64,000 nucleotides of DNA from Nematostella vectensis. Taxonomy: Eukaryota; Cnidaria; Anthozoa; Actiniaria; Edwardsiidae. Position numbers and translations under genes: made by a program. Positions 21,775-34,439 of the stretch are shown in pieces. The DNA lies in the NCBI RefSeq assembly GCF_932526225.1, contig NC_064034.1:4202001-4266000 (forward strand), in the 5' to 3' direction. The number at the start of each line of letters is the position of its first letter. Position 1 is the first letter of the stretch. The notes under the pieces are model-generated. The model saw only the letters and a program-made list of their open reading frames with translations. It searched no databases and had not been told where the DNA came from.

Positions 21775-23130
21775 ATCAAAACAATACTCTGACAAGCTTT
21801 GCCCTTTTGCAGAATATGTCATGGATGTAACAGCATTCCAAAGATTTGAAATAATATATTTAGACTGTTTAGATGCAATACTGTAATTTTTATGTATTGA
21901 TTTAGTGGCGATTCTCTCCTTCATTGGACTGAATATTCAGAAAAATATCTGGAAATTAAAATAAAAAAATATATCTCCTTTCATGCATTAAATATTGTTG
22001 CACCCACCCTTTATCATTTAGTGGCCTTGTTGTTGTCCAAAATGAATGCAATGAAGAAAAAACAGATTGACTTTGGAAGCAAATCCTAAAAAACATCTAA
22101 GGCATCACTGACAGTGCTAAAATGCTAACTTCTAATTTCAAACCAAACCCTTTCATTGGTCTATGTTTGGGGTAGAGAGGAAGCAAAGAATATCAATTGA
22201 CTAAAAAATAGTCGATGGGGGAGGAGATATAAAGGGAATTGACTCAACTTGAAAGGTTTGTTAAAAAAAATATAACAGAAATGAAAATAATTTGATTGAG
22301 CATTTCTTGACATTTCCCCTTTCCCATTATCTTAACCCTTTCACCACCGCAGGCCTCTAAAGAGGCCATGTCTATGCTATCCAAGCTATGTGAACAGAAT
22401 TCTATTATTGAAAAAGAACAAGGTTGTTGCTAGTGTTATAAAGTTTAAGTATCTTGCCCTAGAAAAACCCTTCCCCTTAATAAATGCCATTAATATACAT
22501 TTTGTAAAGCTAAATTCTGACAAGCTTTGTCCTTGCGAAGTACAAGTAATAGATGGAACAGGATTTCAAAGATAGAATATAGTGTCAGACACAATTTTAG
22601 ATAAGATGCAATACTGAAGTTTTAATGTACCATTTAAAGTGGTGATTTTCCATCCCCATGGGAATTAATATATACAAATATACATCCAGTAATGCATTAT
22701 ATTTTGGTGTTTTTAGAAACCCTGGATCCAACCATTCCAATGAAATAAATCTAAACCTTTAAAATAAATGTAATGGAAAAGAGACTTGGAAAGGAAATCC
22801 TCAAAAAATAAGATATAAGTGAAAGTACTAAATGAAAATTTCTAATTTAAAAATCAAATCTGTTCATTAATTTATTTTTGGTGTAGAGGGGAAATAGCAA
22901 AGAGCATCAATTGCATAAAAATAGTCAACAGGGAGAAGGAAAAGGAAGAAATATGACTCTTCTTTAAATGTTTGAAAAGAAAATATAATAACAATAATGT
23001 GATAATTGTATTCTGTACTTTCCTAAAATATTCCCATTATCTTTAGGTTAATACAAAACTGTTTTCCTTACAGATTTATTATTTAAAAAGCAAAATTATG
23101 TAATATAAGTATCTTGTTCTAAAAAATCCT
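21775..23130. repeat. Diverged tandem duplication, units of about 0.7 kb
   Basis: A run of landmarks occurs twice in the same order with moderate divergence: gacaagctttg (21791, 22518), gatgcaatactg (near 21870, 22600), gagggg-type purine runs with caaagaatatcaattg against caaagagcatcaattg, and cccattatctt (22323, 23034). A third partial start (agtatcttg at 22447 and about 23108) suggests a further truncated unit. No open frame survives in either copy. Origin unknown. Confidence 0.65.
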
Positions 23131-23879
23131 ATTGAGTGTGTACTGCTGAATCACATAGTAATGCCCTAGTCATATGAGCCCCCTCCCTTATGGTCCTGGG
23201 GAAGTCAGGGGTTAATGTGGAGTTGTTTAAGCGCATGTCTGGAAGTATAGTCTATTTTTTTTCTCTCATTTCATCTGATCTGAGGGGTTCGATACTCGGG
23301 AAATTGGCTCTACCTTTTTTTTTCTATCACTTATCAGTAACATTTATGGCTTTATCTTTTTTCCTTTCATTTCTGTTCTCGGTTGTGTTTCATTCGCCAA
23401 AGATTTACTGACGGGTTTGTGCAGGATAAGTTATTCTTTAATAGGAGAATGCCGCTTTTTAACGGCCGAGTAAGGTGCTCGAACCTCTTGCGCCCACACT
23501 ACGCGGCTGGTACGATCATCCTTCTAAAGCCATTCGTGTCTTTAAAACAATCAAGGCAATCTGTAGTTTGACGTTATTATAAATTCACGTCATTTCAATA
23601 TCAGACCTCCTGAAATCATTGAACCTGTCACTAACGCTTTCCCCTCCACTTCCCTTGAAAATGTAGATACGGGCGGAAATCTAAAATTTACACGTTGAAA
23701 TCTGTAGGATAGACTGGAGGGGGCAAAGTGTGTCATTTGTTATTGAATGTTCAGATACTATGCTTTTTCAATATGATACCATATGATAAGTTGCGGGTGG
23801 GTTAGGTGGGAATATATTCCTAAAGAAATATTGTATAAGCTTTTAATCTAACTCCAGTTTATTTTCTGAGCGTTTTGTT

Positions 23880-24140
23880 TAAAATAATCCCAGGCGCGTA
23901 CCCAGGATTGACTGAGGGGGGGGGGGGGGGGGTTGCGCAGTCATAGATTTTATATGGAAAAAGCATGGGATTCGCTGGGATTCCAGGGGTCCAAGCAGCG
24001 GATCTTGTGCCGGGGGGGGGGGGGGGGGGGGGTGCGCGCCTGTAACCCCGCAGCAGAACAGATAAGAGGATTGTTTCGCCTCATAATACTTTCATTAGCA
24101 ACCCAAGAGAGGCATTGACCCCCCCCCCCCGGCCCTAGAT
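23880..24140. repeat. G-rich/C-rich homopolymer cluster with a transposon-like head
   Basis: Tracts of about 18 and 20 G and then 12 C flank short unique pieces, starting with ccaggcgcgtacccagg. The 'gcgta' plus poly-G layout resembles the element at 13824, so these may be decayed members of the same family. The ORF through this block is spurious. Confidence 0.45.
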
Positions 24141-27100
24141 CCGAGCGGGTAAGATTCTACAAAAGATCAAAGCCATGTTTTCTGACCACAGCCGGTCATC
24201 TCATCTAGTCTACAAGGTTCCTAAGCAATTCAGTTTCTATTTTCAATGCCTGAATAAGATACCACAAACGTGATCTGTATGAATATTGATGAAATTCTGG
24301 TATGCTCATCTGTCTAGATAACAATAACCAACAATATCAAGTCAACTGGTAGTTGACTCTGAAAAGTGTATTGTCTTTATTGCAAGACTTCTTCGGGGTA
24401 AGACTCTGTCTTCACTGGCTGTAAAGGTGAGAAAAAGTGATCAAACCAAAGTTAGCACTTGTGAGAAAAATTGTGATAAAAATTGCTATCACCATTAATA
24501 ATTCTCTCCAACACGTTGCAAAAGAATACGTGATGGATTTGTTATGCATGCTGAAATATGAATACAGCTAAGTTTAACCAAGTTTACAGAGATAACATTG
24601 TCTCACCACCTCACCTCAGATACGATGCGAATATGGATAGGGGAGGGCCTGCGGGAGCTTCAAACCCGTTTTTAGGTTACCCATTCCAAGCTGCTGTACA
24701 AATAGTATGACTCATTGAAGGGGGGATCCTTCCATTCGGACTTAGATTATTGACGATATAGGAGAGCTTAAATCCAAAAACTCCCCTTCAATCATCAACA
24801 AGTCCTTAAATTTCGTACATGACTCACTTAAAACAATGACAACAAGCGGCTTTATTCATAGTCCGACGCCCACCCGCTCTCAAGTACCCTTAAGTAGAAA
24901 GAATTTGCTGTCACTAACCAGTATCACCCCACTCAGTTTCTAATTAATCTTAATGGTATTTCAAAATGCATATATTCTAGAAAGAACGAAAGGTATCTCC
25001 CAGGCCACACGCTCGACCCAGGCCTTACAATCCTCGTAAACTTCGCTTACCCACCTTTAACTTGGCGGGAACTCTCAACAGAGGTCTAGAGAGATAAAAA
25101 CTAAAAGATCGAGGATCGTTGAAAAAAGTCCACCCGTGCTGCTGGGGTTCGGGGATACCTCTTTATTTTTACGGGTCTCTAAGGAAATAATCAGTGATAA
25201 AAAAAATATTAGTAATACGTGCTTTAGGGCTAACGCATGGCAGATTTGAGTGATGCTCACAAATGGGTGGGTTCATGGCCGGAGTCTATTCGTCGCTTTC
25301 AGACGTATTTCGGCAGCACTTTCATAGTTTGACTCGCCGTTTAAGACCGCAAGAGTACTCACAATTGTGGTTGTATTAAAACAAACGTATCGACACGATT
25401 TATTTTGAAAAATCGATTGCGCGATAGTCGATGCTACAAAGAGATACGAGTAAATGTTGTAAAAGCAACCAATGTTCAACCTTTCGATCTTTTTCAGGAA
25501 CTATCTCCCTGAAATATCAACTTGTGACTAGTGGGATTGACAATATCACGGTAAAAATAGAATGATTTCTAGGGTATTTTATCGTCCATTATTTTTTTCT
25601 TCTCTTCTTTTGAGTGTGAACAACACTGATAAGACTTTCTGAAATACTAATTTTCCCACTTTACACTTAAAATACTTCGCAATTTGAATTTTATATCAAT
25701 CTACTGTTAACGTTTCATGTATAGTTACATTGCTGTCTATGAAAACAAACAATTAATGTCTTCAATAGTCGAAAAGCCCTCTACATCATTGACTGTTTTG
25801 TCTTAATGAGAACGTTTTGCTCCAACAAAAAAATGTGTGATCCATGCCAACGGCCTATATTCCACACACTAAAAATCAAACCAAGAAGCGGCGCGTGCAA
25901 TTTAAAATATTTTGTGGCTAAGAGTAAGCCGTGCTGTTACTTATCTAACGGGGCAGTGTTGGGGCAGTCACTGACATTACGCATTCAAACCCACTAGCGT
26001 GTTTAGGCTTAGCCAGCTCATTATTATTATCATCACACATTCGAATTTAAAACTCAAATGAATGTTCAAAGCTTTTTGCCGAAAATGTATCAAAATGAAT
26101 TCAGATTGGAATAAGGGCTTGATTTTATTAATTATTGATCAATAAGATAAAATAGTCACAGGTGCTTTCTAATGACGTATCGACAAGGTTTATTCTCGAT
26201 TAGTTGGGTTAAGGCTCTGTTTGCTTCGAATGAAAAGAGAAAATATAACGGAGAATTCAACCAGGCTTTTGAGGACAGGCGGTAGCCCTTTCATCTACAC
26301 CACTTCTGATTATTATTTGTGAAACAACTTAACGGAACATTAACTGTGGTGGTAATATTGGAATCGGTTTTCCTAAATATGCCCAGGGGTTTGCAGTTTG
26401 TCAATTTACAAGAATGCGAAAGCAAATGGTAATTGAAGAATCCTGAAAAGGAACGAAGATGTGCAAGTGATTTGCTTTTGTCGCAAACGGCATGGATTCT
26501 AGAGTCCACCCAGAAGTAGATTTTCTCTTACAAGCCCCCTAGGGGACAAGTCTTGTCTTTAAGATAAGAGCACTGATAAGTGTGTCTAAATTAGTTCAGC
26601 ATAACTGCACTGCGTTGACAAATACTGTGGGATTGACTTGTTGTTTGCAGTAAAAAAAACACAAAACTACAGCGTCCCCCTGTGCTACCGAGGTAAGAGA
26701 ACACAATAAGCACAATGTTTAGGGTTTCAACGTTGTTTGTGTTTCTCTGCTATGTTTTTTTTGCCGCTATTCTTTATTGGGAAAGGTTGGAAACCAATGA
26801 GACACCCTACATTTTGTTGAACGTCAGTTATTCAAGACTAGCCTTTCGATAAAACTCGTGTATTGTTATATTTGTATTGTGTTTTGTTTTCTTACACTAT
26901 GCGGCTACAAAAGACACATTTAAAAAATGCCTTTGCAGCTTATTGATGTGCGCCAGGTGACTACATCACTCGAATTATTACGAGCTTTTAAAAGGTTCGA
27001 ACCTATTTCTTCTCTGTTCGTATATCATATATTTTCTAATAACTTAGTACAACGTAACCTACAAGAAATAGACACGGTAACACGAATAAATGTTAAATGC

Positions 27101-28400
27101 CACCAAGCACAGTATGAGGGAAAAAAACATGTTTTTGATTAAGAAGACCACGCAAATTCTCTTTCGCTCGTTTGATTTGGGTAAATCAATTTTCGAAAGT
27201 GTTTTGAAACTCAGTGGAGTAGAGAAATGATATGGAAAGATCGAGCAACATATTTTTCTTTAGAATGTGTTTAGATTTTGTTTAAAATAACATTTAACAG
27301 ACTAATACCGGTTCAGCATAAAGCAAACAGCGGACCAAAAATACAACACGATTTCAATCATTTCAGAACAATCATCAAATATTAAACAGGCTTTCCCACG
27401 CAAATTGACATTTTTTACAGATCCAAGAAAAAGAAACTTTTATGAAAAAGCATGATTGGCAAGGTTTTTTTAGTTTCAATGTGGTTTTATATATTCTGGT
27501 GTTATGCATTTGAAAGAGGTTATAGCGGTTTAAAAAAAAATCATTAATGGTCTAAATTAGGCCGGATCATGGCCTAATTTGGAGACACGATGTTTTGTGG
27601 CCAACGTGCACTCGATGTTTTGTGGCCAACGTGCACTGTAATCTACTTCGTTTATCACGGAGTTTGTCGAAACATATCTCGAAACAAAGTGCATCCTTTG
27701 AATAAAACTTAATAAATTTATGATTAAAAAAATGAAGCATTCTCTTATCGCATTGACTCGAAGCCAATTTATACGCTTTTGCTCCAGGGCTTTAAAGTAA
27801 GGGTTTTATCCATATTCGATTCAAATGAAACAAAACAACAACAACAACAACAAAAAAACCCAGGGGTGCTCGGTATTGCTCTAATCTTTTGAGACCTCTA
27901 AGTGTAGTTTTGTTTATACATACGCACACAGCCAACACTGATGAGAAACAGGCAGCTAACGCCGTCATGTTAGAGAAGTTTCTATGGTGAATCCTAATGC
28001 AGAAATACATTATACGGCATCAGCAAGAGGTTTATTTCGAATACGTAGATAGTAAGATAAAAGTATAGATTGACCTGTTCCGAATCCAGGCCAGCCAGTC
28101 TTTATAGATTTGTACAGGTACTTCATGGCATATCTAAGCAAGTACATTTCTAAAAGGATAAAAGGATACGGCAGGACTGCAATAGAACTAAAAAATAAAA
28201 AAAATTGTTCTGTAAGGAGGGTGATAAAGTTGTCAACTTTCAATTGACTATCACGTGCAAGGCAAATTCCTTTTTTAGTACAGCAATTTTACTGTACCTC
28301 ATCTCTAACAAAATAAATAGCAAAACACTTTCTTGTGCGGAAAATAGCGGTTTGCAATAAAATGTATCATCCAAGGAAAACACTTCTCTTTGTATTCCAG
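24141..28400. other. Gene-poor stretch upstream of the Cys-loop receptor
   Basis: No exon with recognisable protein is visible on either strand. Small items: a 25-bp unit duplicated in tandem at 27588-27637 (cgatgttttgtggccaacg...), a 10-bp hairpin aaattaggcc/ggcctaattt at 27554-27580, and a possible untranslated exon at 26651-26692 (acceptor ttgtttgcag, donor CCGAG|gtaaga). That last item could be the 5' UTR exon of the receptor gene, because the first coding exon of that gene starts with an acceptor at 28400. Confidence 0.45.
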
Positions 28401-28416
28401 AGCAACTGCTGTCCTG

Positions 28417-31400
28417 ATGAAGTTCATTGTGAAGGCGATTGTTGCAATACTAGTGTTGGCATTTGCTGCTTTCTCTAACGGGTAGGTGAGCCTATTGAGT
28501 TATGTTGGCCATGTCTTCAGATTACTGATTTCTGCTGCATTTTTCACCAGAGAAACGCCATCTATAAAGAATGAAGAGCTGAAGCATGCCACGAGGGTCT
28601 TGAAAAGAATGCTTCGAAAATACGACAAGTATTCGCGTCCTTATGTGGGCCGTACGTACCATTCTCAGTATCCTCCAATCATCTTCATAAGACATTTACA
28701 GTAGTTAACATCCACAAACGCTATCTATGAAAACCTTGGTTGACGCTCCTTCTTACACGGTTAATCAACGATTGGAAAACCTGTACGAGTGCTAGGGATT
28801 AGGTTGTAGCTGCTGTTGATTACCTTTTAGAGTTCAAGATATGACTTTAAAGTCTCCTAGAGTATCTCACTGTTCAGATACTGGCATCATGTGTTAAAAT
28901 AGAAGGCACCTGACTTTTATACAGCTGAAAGGCTATGAACCTAACGGACTTAGAAATGTCACGTGCCTCATTATACATTCTCTTTCAATGCATGTACAAT
29001 ATCAGGTAAGCGACACTGTCACAGTGGTCTGTTTGTGAAGAAGGTAAATTCAAGTAGCAATTGCTTTACTATAAGTGAATATCAAATGAGTCACGTAACA
29101 TCTCAAACTTGAAATGTTTTTTTCAAAAGATTAGTTTTATACATATGTATGATTTGACTGGCTCAAGATCACCTGTTTATCACATGCATGATTTGATTGG
29201 ATCAAGATCACCTGTTTATCATATCATATTTAATTTGATTGGCAGGTCGCGCAGTGCAAGTGAACATCAGCATGGCGGTGCAATCCTTCAGCCAAATCAA
29301 AGAGTCGAACATGGTACGTCTCCGACAACTGCAAACCGCACCCTCTTGATGCCATGCCTCAAGCCTCGTGCAAACTGCGCCAGCACCTGCCAGCATTGCT
29401 GGCGAATTCATGCTCGACTGACCACAAGACAAAGGAAATGTCAGGAAGTCCATTATACATTTTGACATTTCCTTTGTCCTATAATGAGTCAAGCAAAATT
29501 GGCCAGCAATGTTGGCGCAGTTTGCACGGGGCTTTAGTGCTACGTTTTCTGTCTACCAACCCGAACGAGCTGTCCAAATGGGTCAGTACGCAGCTCTTAC
29601 AAGCTGCAATTTGATTGGGCAAATGAACAATATCCGCACCTCGACACAAAGAACGAGAAGAATAGAGACAAAAGAACTCCTTTGTAGAGCAAAGATAATA
29701 GGAGACAAAGCAGCTGCGTACTTACTCGTCCAAATTCAAAACTTCACAATCTTTACCAAGCAGTTCATTACTTCCTACTTAACTAAGCATAGCCGTTTAC
29801 TGACTAAAGAGCGTTTACTGACTACATAGTGTTATTCTTCAGGAGTTTGAGGTTTTCATGTACCTACGTCAAGAATGGAACGATCCACGTCTGGCGCACG
29901 GCTACCGCGCTCTTCTCTCCCTCGCCAAAGACCGCGTAAATGACATCTGGCTCCCGGACACGTACTTCAACAACGCCAACGAGTATGAAGTGTACATCGT
30001 CAATCAGCTGTCTCTGATCAAGCCAAACGGAGATATCTACTACAGTGGGAGGAACAAAGTGAAGGGGGCCTGTCAGATGGATCTGTTTAACTTTCCGCTT
30101 GATGTACAGAGATGTTCACTAGTTCTTGAAAGCTGTAAGTATTGCTTTAAACATGTTGAATTCAGGAGAACACAGTTCAGGTAATAAACCAATCTATTAC
30201 TTCTGTAATATTCTACCTTAAGCATTATTTCCTTGTATACATCTAATGTTTATTCCGTTCGCGTTGAAGCGTTGTTCGAGGTGCGAATCCCGGGGCACCC
30301 TTTTGATCCGCCTCTTCGCTCTCTCACCCATACATGACTACCACTGGCTAAGCGTTCTCGAATAAGTCCTATACATAACTAACACCAGCTGTCCCTTATC
30401 GCAGTCGCGTACACAGGTAGACAAATAGACTTCAAGTGGAAAGAAATAAACCCGGTCGTCATCTTCAACAAGGACTTGGCCGAGTTTGACGTTACAAGCT
30501 ACGAGATTTCCGAGAGAAACGCCACATATGTCGCAGGTAAATAAAACAACATTTCTCACCTCTTAAACGACAGCCGCAAGCTCGGGGTGTAAAAAAAAAA
30601 TAGCCATTAGTCGAGTTTTGGGGGCTAAGATGGCAAGGATTCCAGGTGCCGGCTTAAGCAAAACTTAAAACACTGAAAGAGGATTGGAATAAAAAAAGGG
30701 AAGAACAAATACACTACTTTACCCAGGGAAATAAATGTACCAAAGCTTCTTTATATTGTTGTATAGGGGCTTTCAATGAAGCAAAATGAGCAATTACTTG
30801 TCTAGGTGTGTACAAGAACCTGGTCGTCACGTTTACTTTCAAACGCCGTATGGGATTCTACTTCATCCAGTTCTACATCCCCTGTATCGTCATGGTGACG
30901 CTTAGTTGGATCTCTTTCTGGATGGATCGATATTACATCGGGGAGCGAGTGTCACTTGGAATCACGACCGTCCTGACGATTGTGTTTCTACTCGGCTCGA
31001 GCAACTCGACGATGCCTCGAGTCAGCTACGCGAAGGCGATCGACTGGTATCTGATTGGCTCGTTCATGTTCGTGTTCTCGACTCTGGTCACGGACCTACT
31101 CGTATACAGGTTCAGCATCAAAAGCGACGCGAGACGAGACGAAGGCGGCAAAGACAGATATGGTAAAGAGGTACGTAGATAGCAAACCTTCATCAGAAAA
31201 GCTTTCATCAGATCATGAGTGGCAATTGCGTGACAACTGCGTGAAAAACAGACTCGTTTTGCTGTACCTCCTAACTGTACAGTGAGAAAGAAAACGATGT
31301 CGTGGTGTTGCCATCCTGTCGCGTGGCATTTCACCAGGGAGACAATGGCCGTTTTTATACTAGAAGACGTATAATGCGTTCAGACGACTTTGGGCAAAGG

Positions 31401-31972
31401 TTTTATTGCGTCTATTTACAATGTCGAAAATAACGACGGGCCTTGGACCAACTAAAGCGTTTAGTTCGTCTGGAAGACATAGATCGTCTCGCATTTATAC
31501 CAGATAAACTATCCGGAAGACGCATTATACGTTTCTAGTATTAACGGCCAATGGGCAATCAAACATATATTAAGTACCATAACACAGCACTACACATTAC
31601 CTTTGATTATTTTCATTTGTTAAGAAACGAGCCTACCATAATATAACTTACTATTTGTCGTTTTAGCGGACGCAGCAGGTAACGTTCAAGTGCAAGCATG
31701 GATTTAAGCCGACGTACGTCGCCGAACCAAACGGCGAAGTTCACGTTGTCTCGTACCAGGAAGAAAAGTCTACGAGCGTTAAGGAGACACTAGCTAACTG
31801 CTGTCTGCCGATGGCATGCCCGGAAGCCATCAGGAAAAACAATGGAGGCAAAAGCTCCGACAACATGGACTTCAGTGTCGTCATGAACAAGTGCTGTCGA
31901 TTTATGTACCCGGCAGCCTTTGGGCTTTTCAATGTGGTGTACTGGACAAACCTGTTTGTCAGCTCAAAGTAG
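28417..31972 (+). CDS. Cys-loop ligand-gated ion channel, GABA/glycine-receptor-like with cation-type filter
   Basis: Pentameric neurotransmitter-gated channel subunit of the plasma membrane, 442 residues. Exons: 28417-28481, 28551-28651, 29246-29313, 29843-30134, 30405-30536, 30806-31170 and 31667-31972, all GT-AG and phase-consistent. The N-terminus is a signal peptide (MKFIVKAIVAILVLAFAAFS). Loop motifs follow (KYDKYSRPYVG; MYLRQEWNDPRL; DIWLPDTYFNN), then the Cys loop between C155 and C169 with 13 residues inside (CQMDLFNFPLDVQRC). M1 contains the conserved proline, M2 reads GERVSLGITTVLTIVFLL with the 9' leucine at L276, and M4 (CCRFMYPAAFGLFNVVYW) is typical of the GABA/glycine branch. 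Where that branch has Pro-Ala at -2'/-1', this protein has Gly-Glu (G265, E266), as in cation channels. The first coding exon has an acceptor at 28400, so a 5' UTR exon exists upstream. AATAAA lies at 32310. The ligand is unknown. Confidence 0.95.
29361..29535. mobile_element. Foldback element in intron 3 of the channel gene
   Basis: A long imperfect palindrome is centred near 29453. Outer arms cgtgcaaactgcgcc and ggcgcagtttgcacg pair, then gccagcattgctggc and gccagcaatgttggc, then gacaaaggaaatgtca and tgacatttcctttgtc. No coding capacity. Two 40-bp direct repeats (gatttgactggctcaag and gatttgattggatcaag, near 29149 and 29189) precede exon 3 but seem separate. Confidence 0.7.
31349..31548. 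mobile_element. MITE of about 200 bp in the last intron of the channel gene
   Basis: The ends pair as inverted repeats: CTAGAAGACGTATAATGCGT near the left and ACGCATTATACGTTTCTAG near the right, continuing outwards as ccgtttttatac and gtattaacgg. CAATGG occurs immediately outside both ends and may be the target-site duplication. The interior has further inverted gttcagacgac / tcgtctgg motifs. No ORF. Confidence 0.7.
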
Positions 31973-32160
31973 CTTGTACCGGTTGAACCTGTTTTATAGC
32001 TCCTAGAAGAGAGTTAGAAAGCAAATACTGTGCTGTTTGTCAGCTCAAAGTAAAGTAGCTTGAATTGAGTGAACCTGTTTCGAGCTCTAGGGAGAGAGCT
32101 TTAAGGCAAATCCGGTGCTGGGAAAATCTGTTTGACAGCCCATAGATAAGGTGTTGTACC
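31950..32160 (+). repeat. Imperfect triplication of the channel gene's coding 3' end
   Basis: The last codons and first 3' UTR bases (ctgtttgtcagctcaaagtag, at 31951) recur at about 32033 and, more weakly, at about 32125 (ctgtttgacagccc). Shared following motifs include gaacctgttt, agagag and gcaaat at a spacing of about 82 bp. The copies follow the stop codon at 31970-31972, so they lie in the 3' UTR. Confidence 0.6.
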
Positions 32161-32397
32161 TCAAGGCCGCACTTGAATCACCGTTTACGAGTTCTACTGT
32201 AAGTGCACCTGTAAACTAACTTCTACTGGATTAACCTATTCCGCTTGAAGGGATACAAAGAAAAGCAAGGATGGGCAAACCCCGTTTGAGAGCTTTAGCT
32301 TTTTCTTTAAATAAAACATGGATCACTTTCTGCTCGTTCAGTGCCGCCAGTATCCAAGACGAAAAGCACAGTACTCATCTCAATAGCAAATCTCGGA

Positions 32398-32867
32398 CTA
32401 GGGCTACAGGCTACTACCATCTAGGGCTACAGGCTACTACCATCTAGGGCTACAGGCTACTACCATCTAGGGCTACAGGCTACTACCATCTAGGGCTACA
32501 GGCTACTACCATCTAGGGCTACAGGCTACTACCATCTAGGGCTACAGGCTACTACCATCTAGGGATACAGGCTACTACCATCTAGGGCTACAGGCTACTA
32601 CCATCTAGGGCTACAGGCTACTACCATCTAGGGCTACAGGCTACTACCATCTAGGGATACAGGCTACTACCATCTAGGGCTACAGGCTACTACCATCTAG
32701 GGCTACAGGCTACTACCATCTAGGGCTACAGGCTACTACCATCTAGGGCTACAGGCTACTACCATCTAGGGCTACAGGCTACTACCATCTAGGGATACAG
32801 GCTACTACCATCTAGGGCTACAGGCTACTACCATCTAGGGCTACAGGCTACTACCATCTAGGGCTAC
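32398..32867. repeat. Minisatellite, 20 copies of a 23-bp unit
   Basis: The unit starts ctagggctacaggctactac and repeats every 23 bp with near-perfect identity, ending in a partial copy. Units 8, 12 and 18 carry the same single change (ctagggatac), marking blocks that were copied together. It lies beyond the AATAAA of the channel gene. Nothing else but AT-rich intergenic sequence fills 32868-34439, where short ORFs look spurious; that interval also contains a decayed 'gtgccccaccccctgctacggcc' piece near 33357. Confidence 0.97.
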
Positions 32868-34439
32868 GCACGGGTCAACGAAATATATGCACATTTAAAT
32901 CATGTTGCATTCTGCCAAAGGAATCCGGAATTTTGAATCATAAAGTCAAACACACACTTGCATGATAGTCACACCCCATGACTGCTCAAGATAACAAGGC
33001 ACGAACCATCTCCAGCACTAAGACTTATCTATAGCAGCATATCAACAAGGATTAAACCTAGCTATACCTAACTTCAAACATAAAAAAGAGTGTCCCTACG
33101 TAAAACAACTGGCAAGTGCTTATCGACGGCCTTGAATGCAATATTTAGATCAAATCAATCAGCATGTAAGAAAAATTGTGTTTATATCATGCTCAGGGAC
33201 CAAGCGTCCTTCTAAGGCCTCCCTCTACTTTCGCGGCCGAAGAAAGAAAGCAGCATGTATTAATATATTCTACAGTTAAAAATTCTGAATATGCAAACAA
33301 AAAAATCATTTTAGAGCCCTTGCCAGCCGCACGCTTTTCATTGATGTAAATCCCCAAGTGCCCCACCCCCTGCTACGGCCCTGATATATCGAATTGGCCT
33401 CCCCAAATCAGCCGATGACAATTGATGCCCTTTCGCACTTGGTACTTTACTGGGATGACAAAATGGCGGCTGGCAGAGGCTGTTTGATAAGTTCAACTAG
33501 AGATGAAGTATACACCCGTTTTAAATAAGGCTGCACTCGGGGAATCGATGCGTCGTTACCAGAAGTGCTTCATGGGTATAAAATAAATTAACAAATGAGG
33601 GTGTATGAAAATTAATTCAGGTTTTGAAAGCTGTACAATCCTTCTTCTGCCTGTAATCATTGAAATGGCGAACCTTACCTTTTAACATATTTCATGGTCG
33701 TAACATGACCAAGAGTACCAAACCTTTTTCTTAGAAAATGCCGTAAAACAAGAGAAAAAAATCAATGTGGTCACTAGAGAAAAGGGGTAGTTGTAGCACC
33801 TCATTTAGCCTTTGTCGAGTAAAGGGAAAACATAAATTTGTAGTGTTTTCATGAAATATAGTTACCCAAGCGGAAAAATAATTTAAAAATAAGCGATTAG
33901 AAAATATATAGCAATAAAGCATTTTCAAAGTGCTAAAATAATTAAAAGTTGTAACAGAGCTATTGAGTAGAAGGCTTTTAGATAAAATAGCGCGGTAATA
34001 AATATGTTACGAACTCGTCTGTTTAGTACAGAAATACATTCTATATATGCTCCCGGGTGGGATATTAATTTTTATTCACATCTTTTTTTTTTTCCGGAAG
34101 AGGAGAATACAATATTGTATGCATTCATATACGCTACCCTTTGAGTCCACCCTGAAGAGTGATGTTTGTATTTGTTTACAGTCTGTACATACTCCTACAT
34201 AAGCGCTTTCTTTCTGACCAAGATTTGGGCACTATACACAAATAGCAGAATGGCTGACTGCCGGGATTCATAGGATGGCAACATCTTCAAGGGTGTTTAA
34301 CAGGCTAAGATGACCACTCTTAGAAAACAGGAAAACTCAAAGAATAGTCTCTGAAAGTGTTTTCAAAGAGCAATCTGACCACTCCCTCTTACTATTTGAA
34401 TGGTTGAACTGCACTAACTTGGATAACTAGGTCATCGCT

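Noticed and set aside
23933-24118. ORF across poly-G tracts
   Set aside because: Glycine runs from homopolymers; no recognisable protein.
30240-30305. tRNA-like T-arm (aggtgcgaatcccggggc)
   Set aside because: No matching acceptor stem, anticodon arm or D-arm could be folded around it; perhaps an old SINE piece.
32398-32867. Regular array as a possible CRISPR
   Set aside because: Units are contiguous with no unique spacers, and the genome is eukaryotic; it is a minisatellite.
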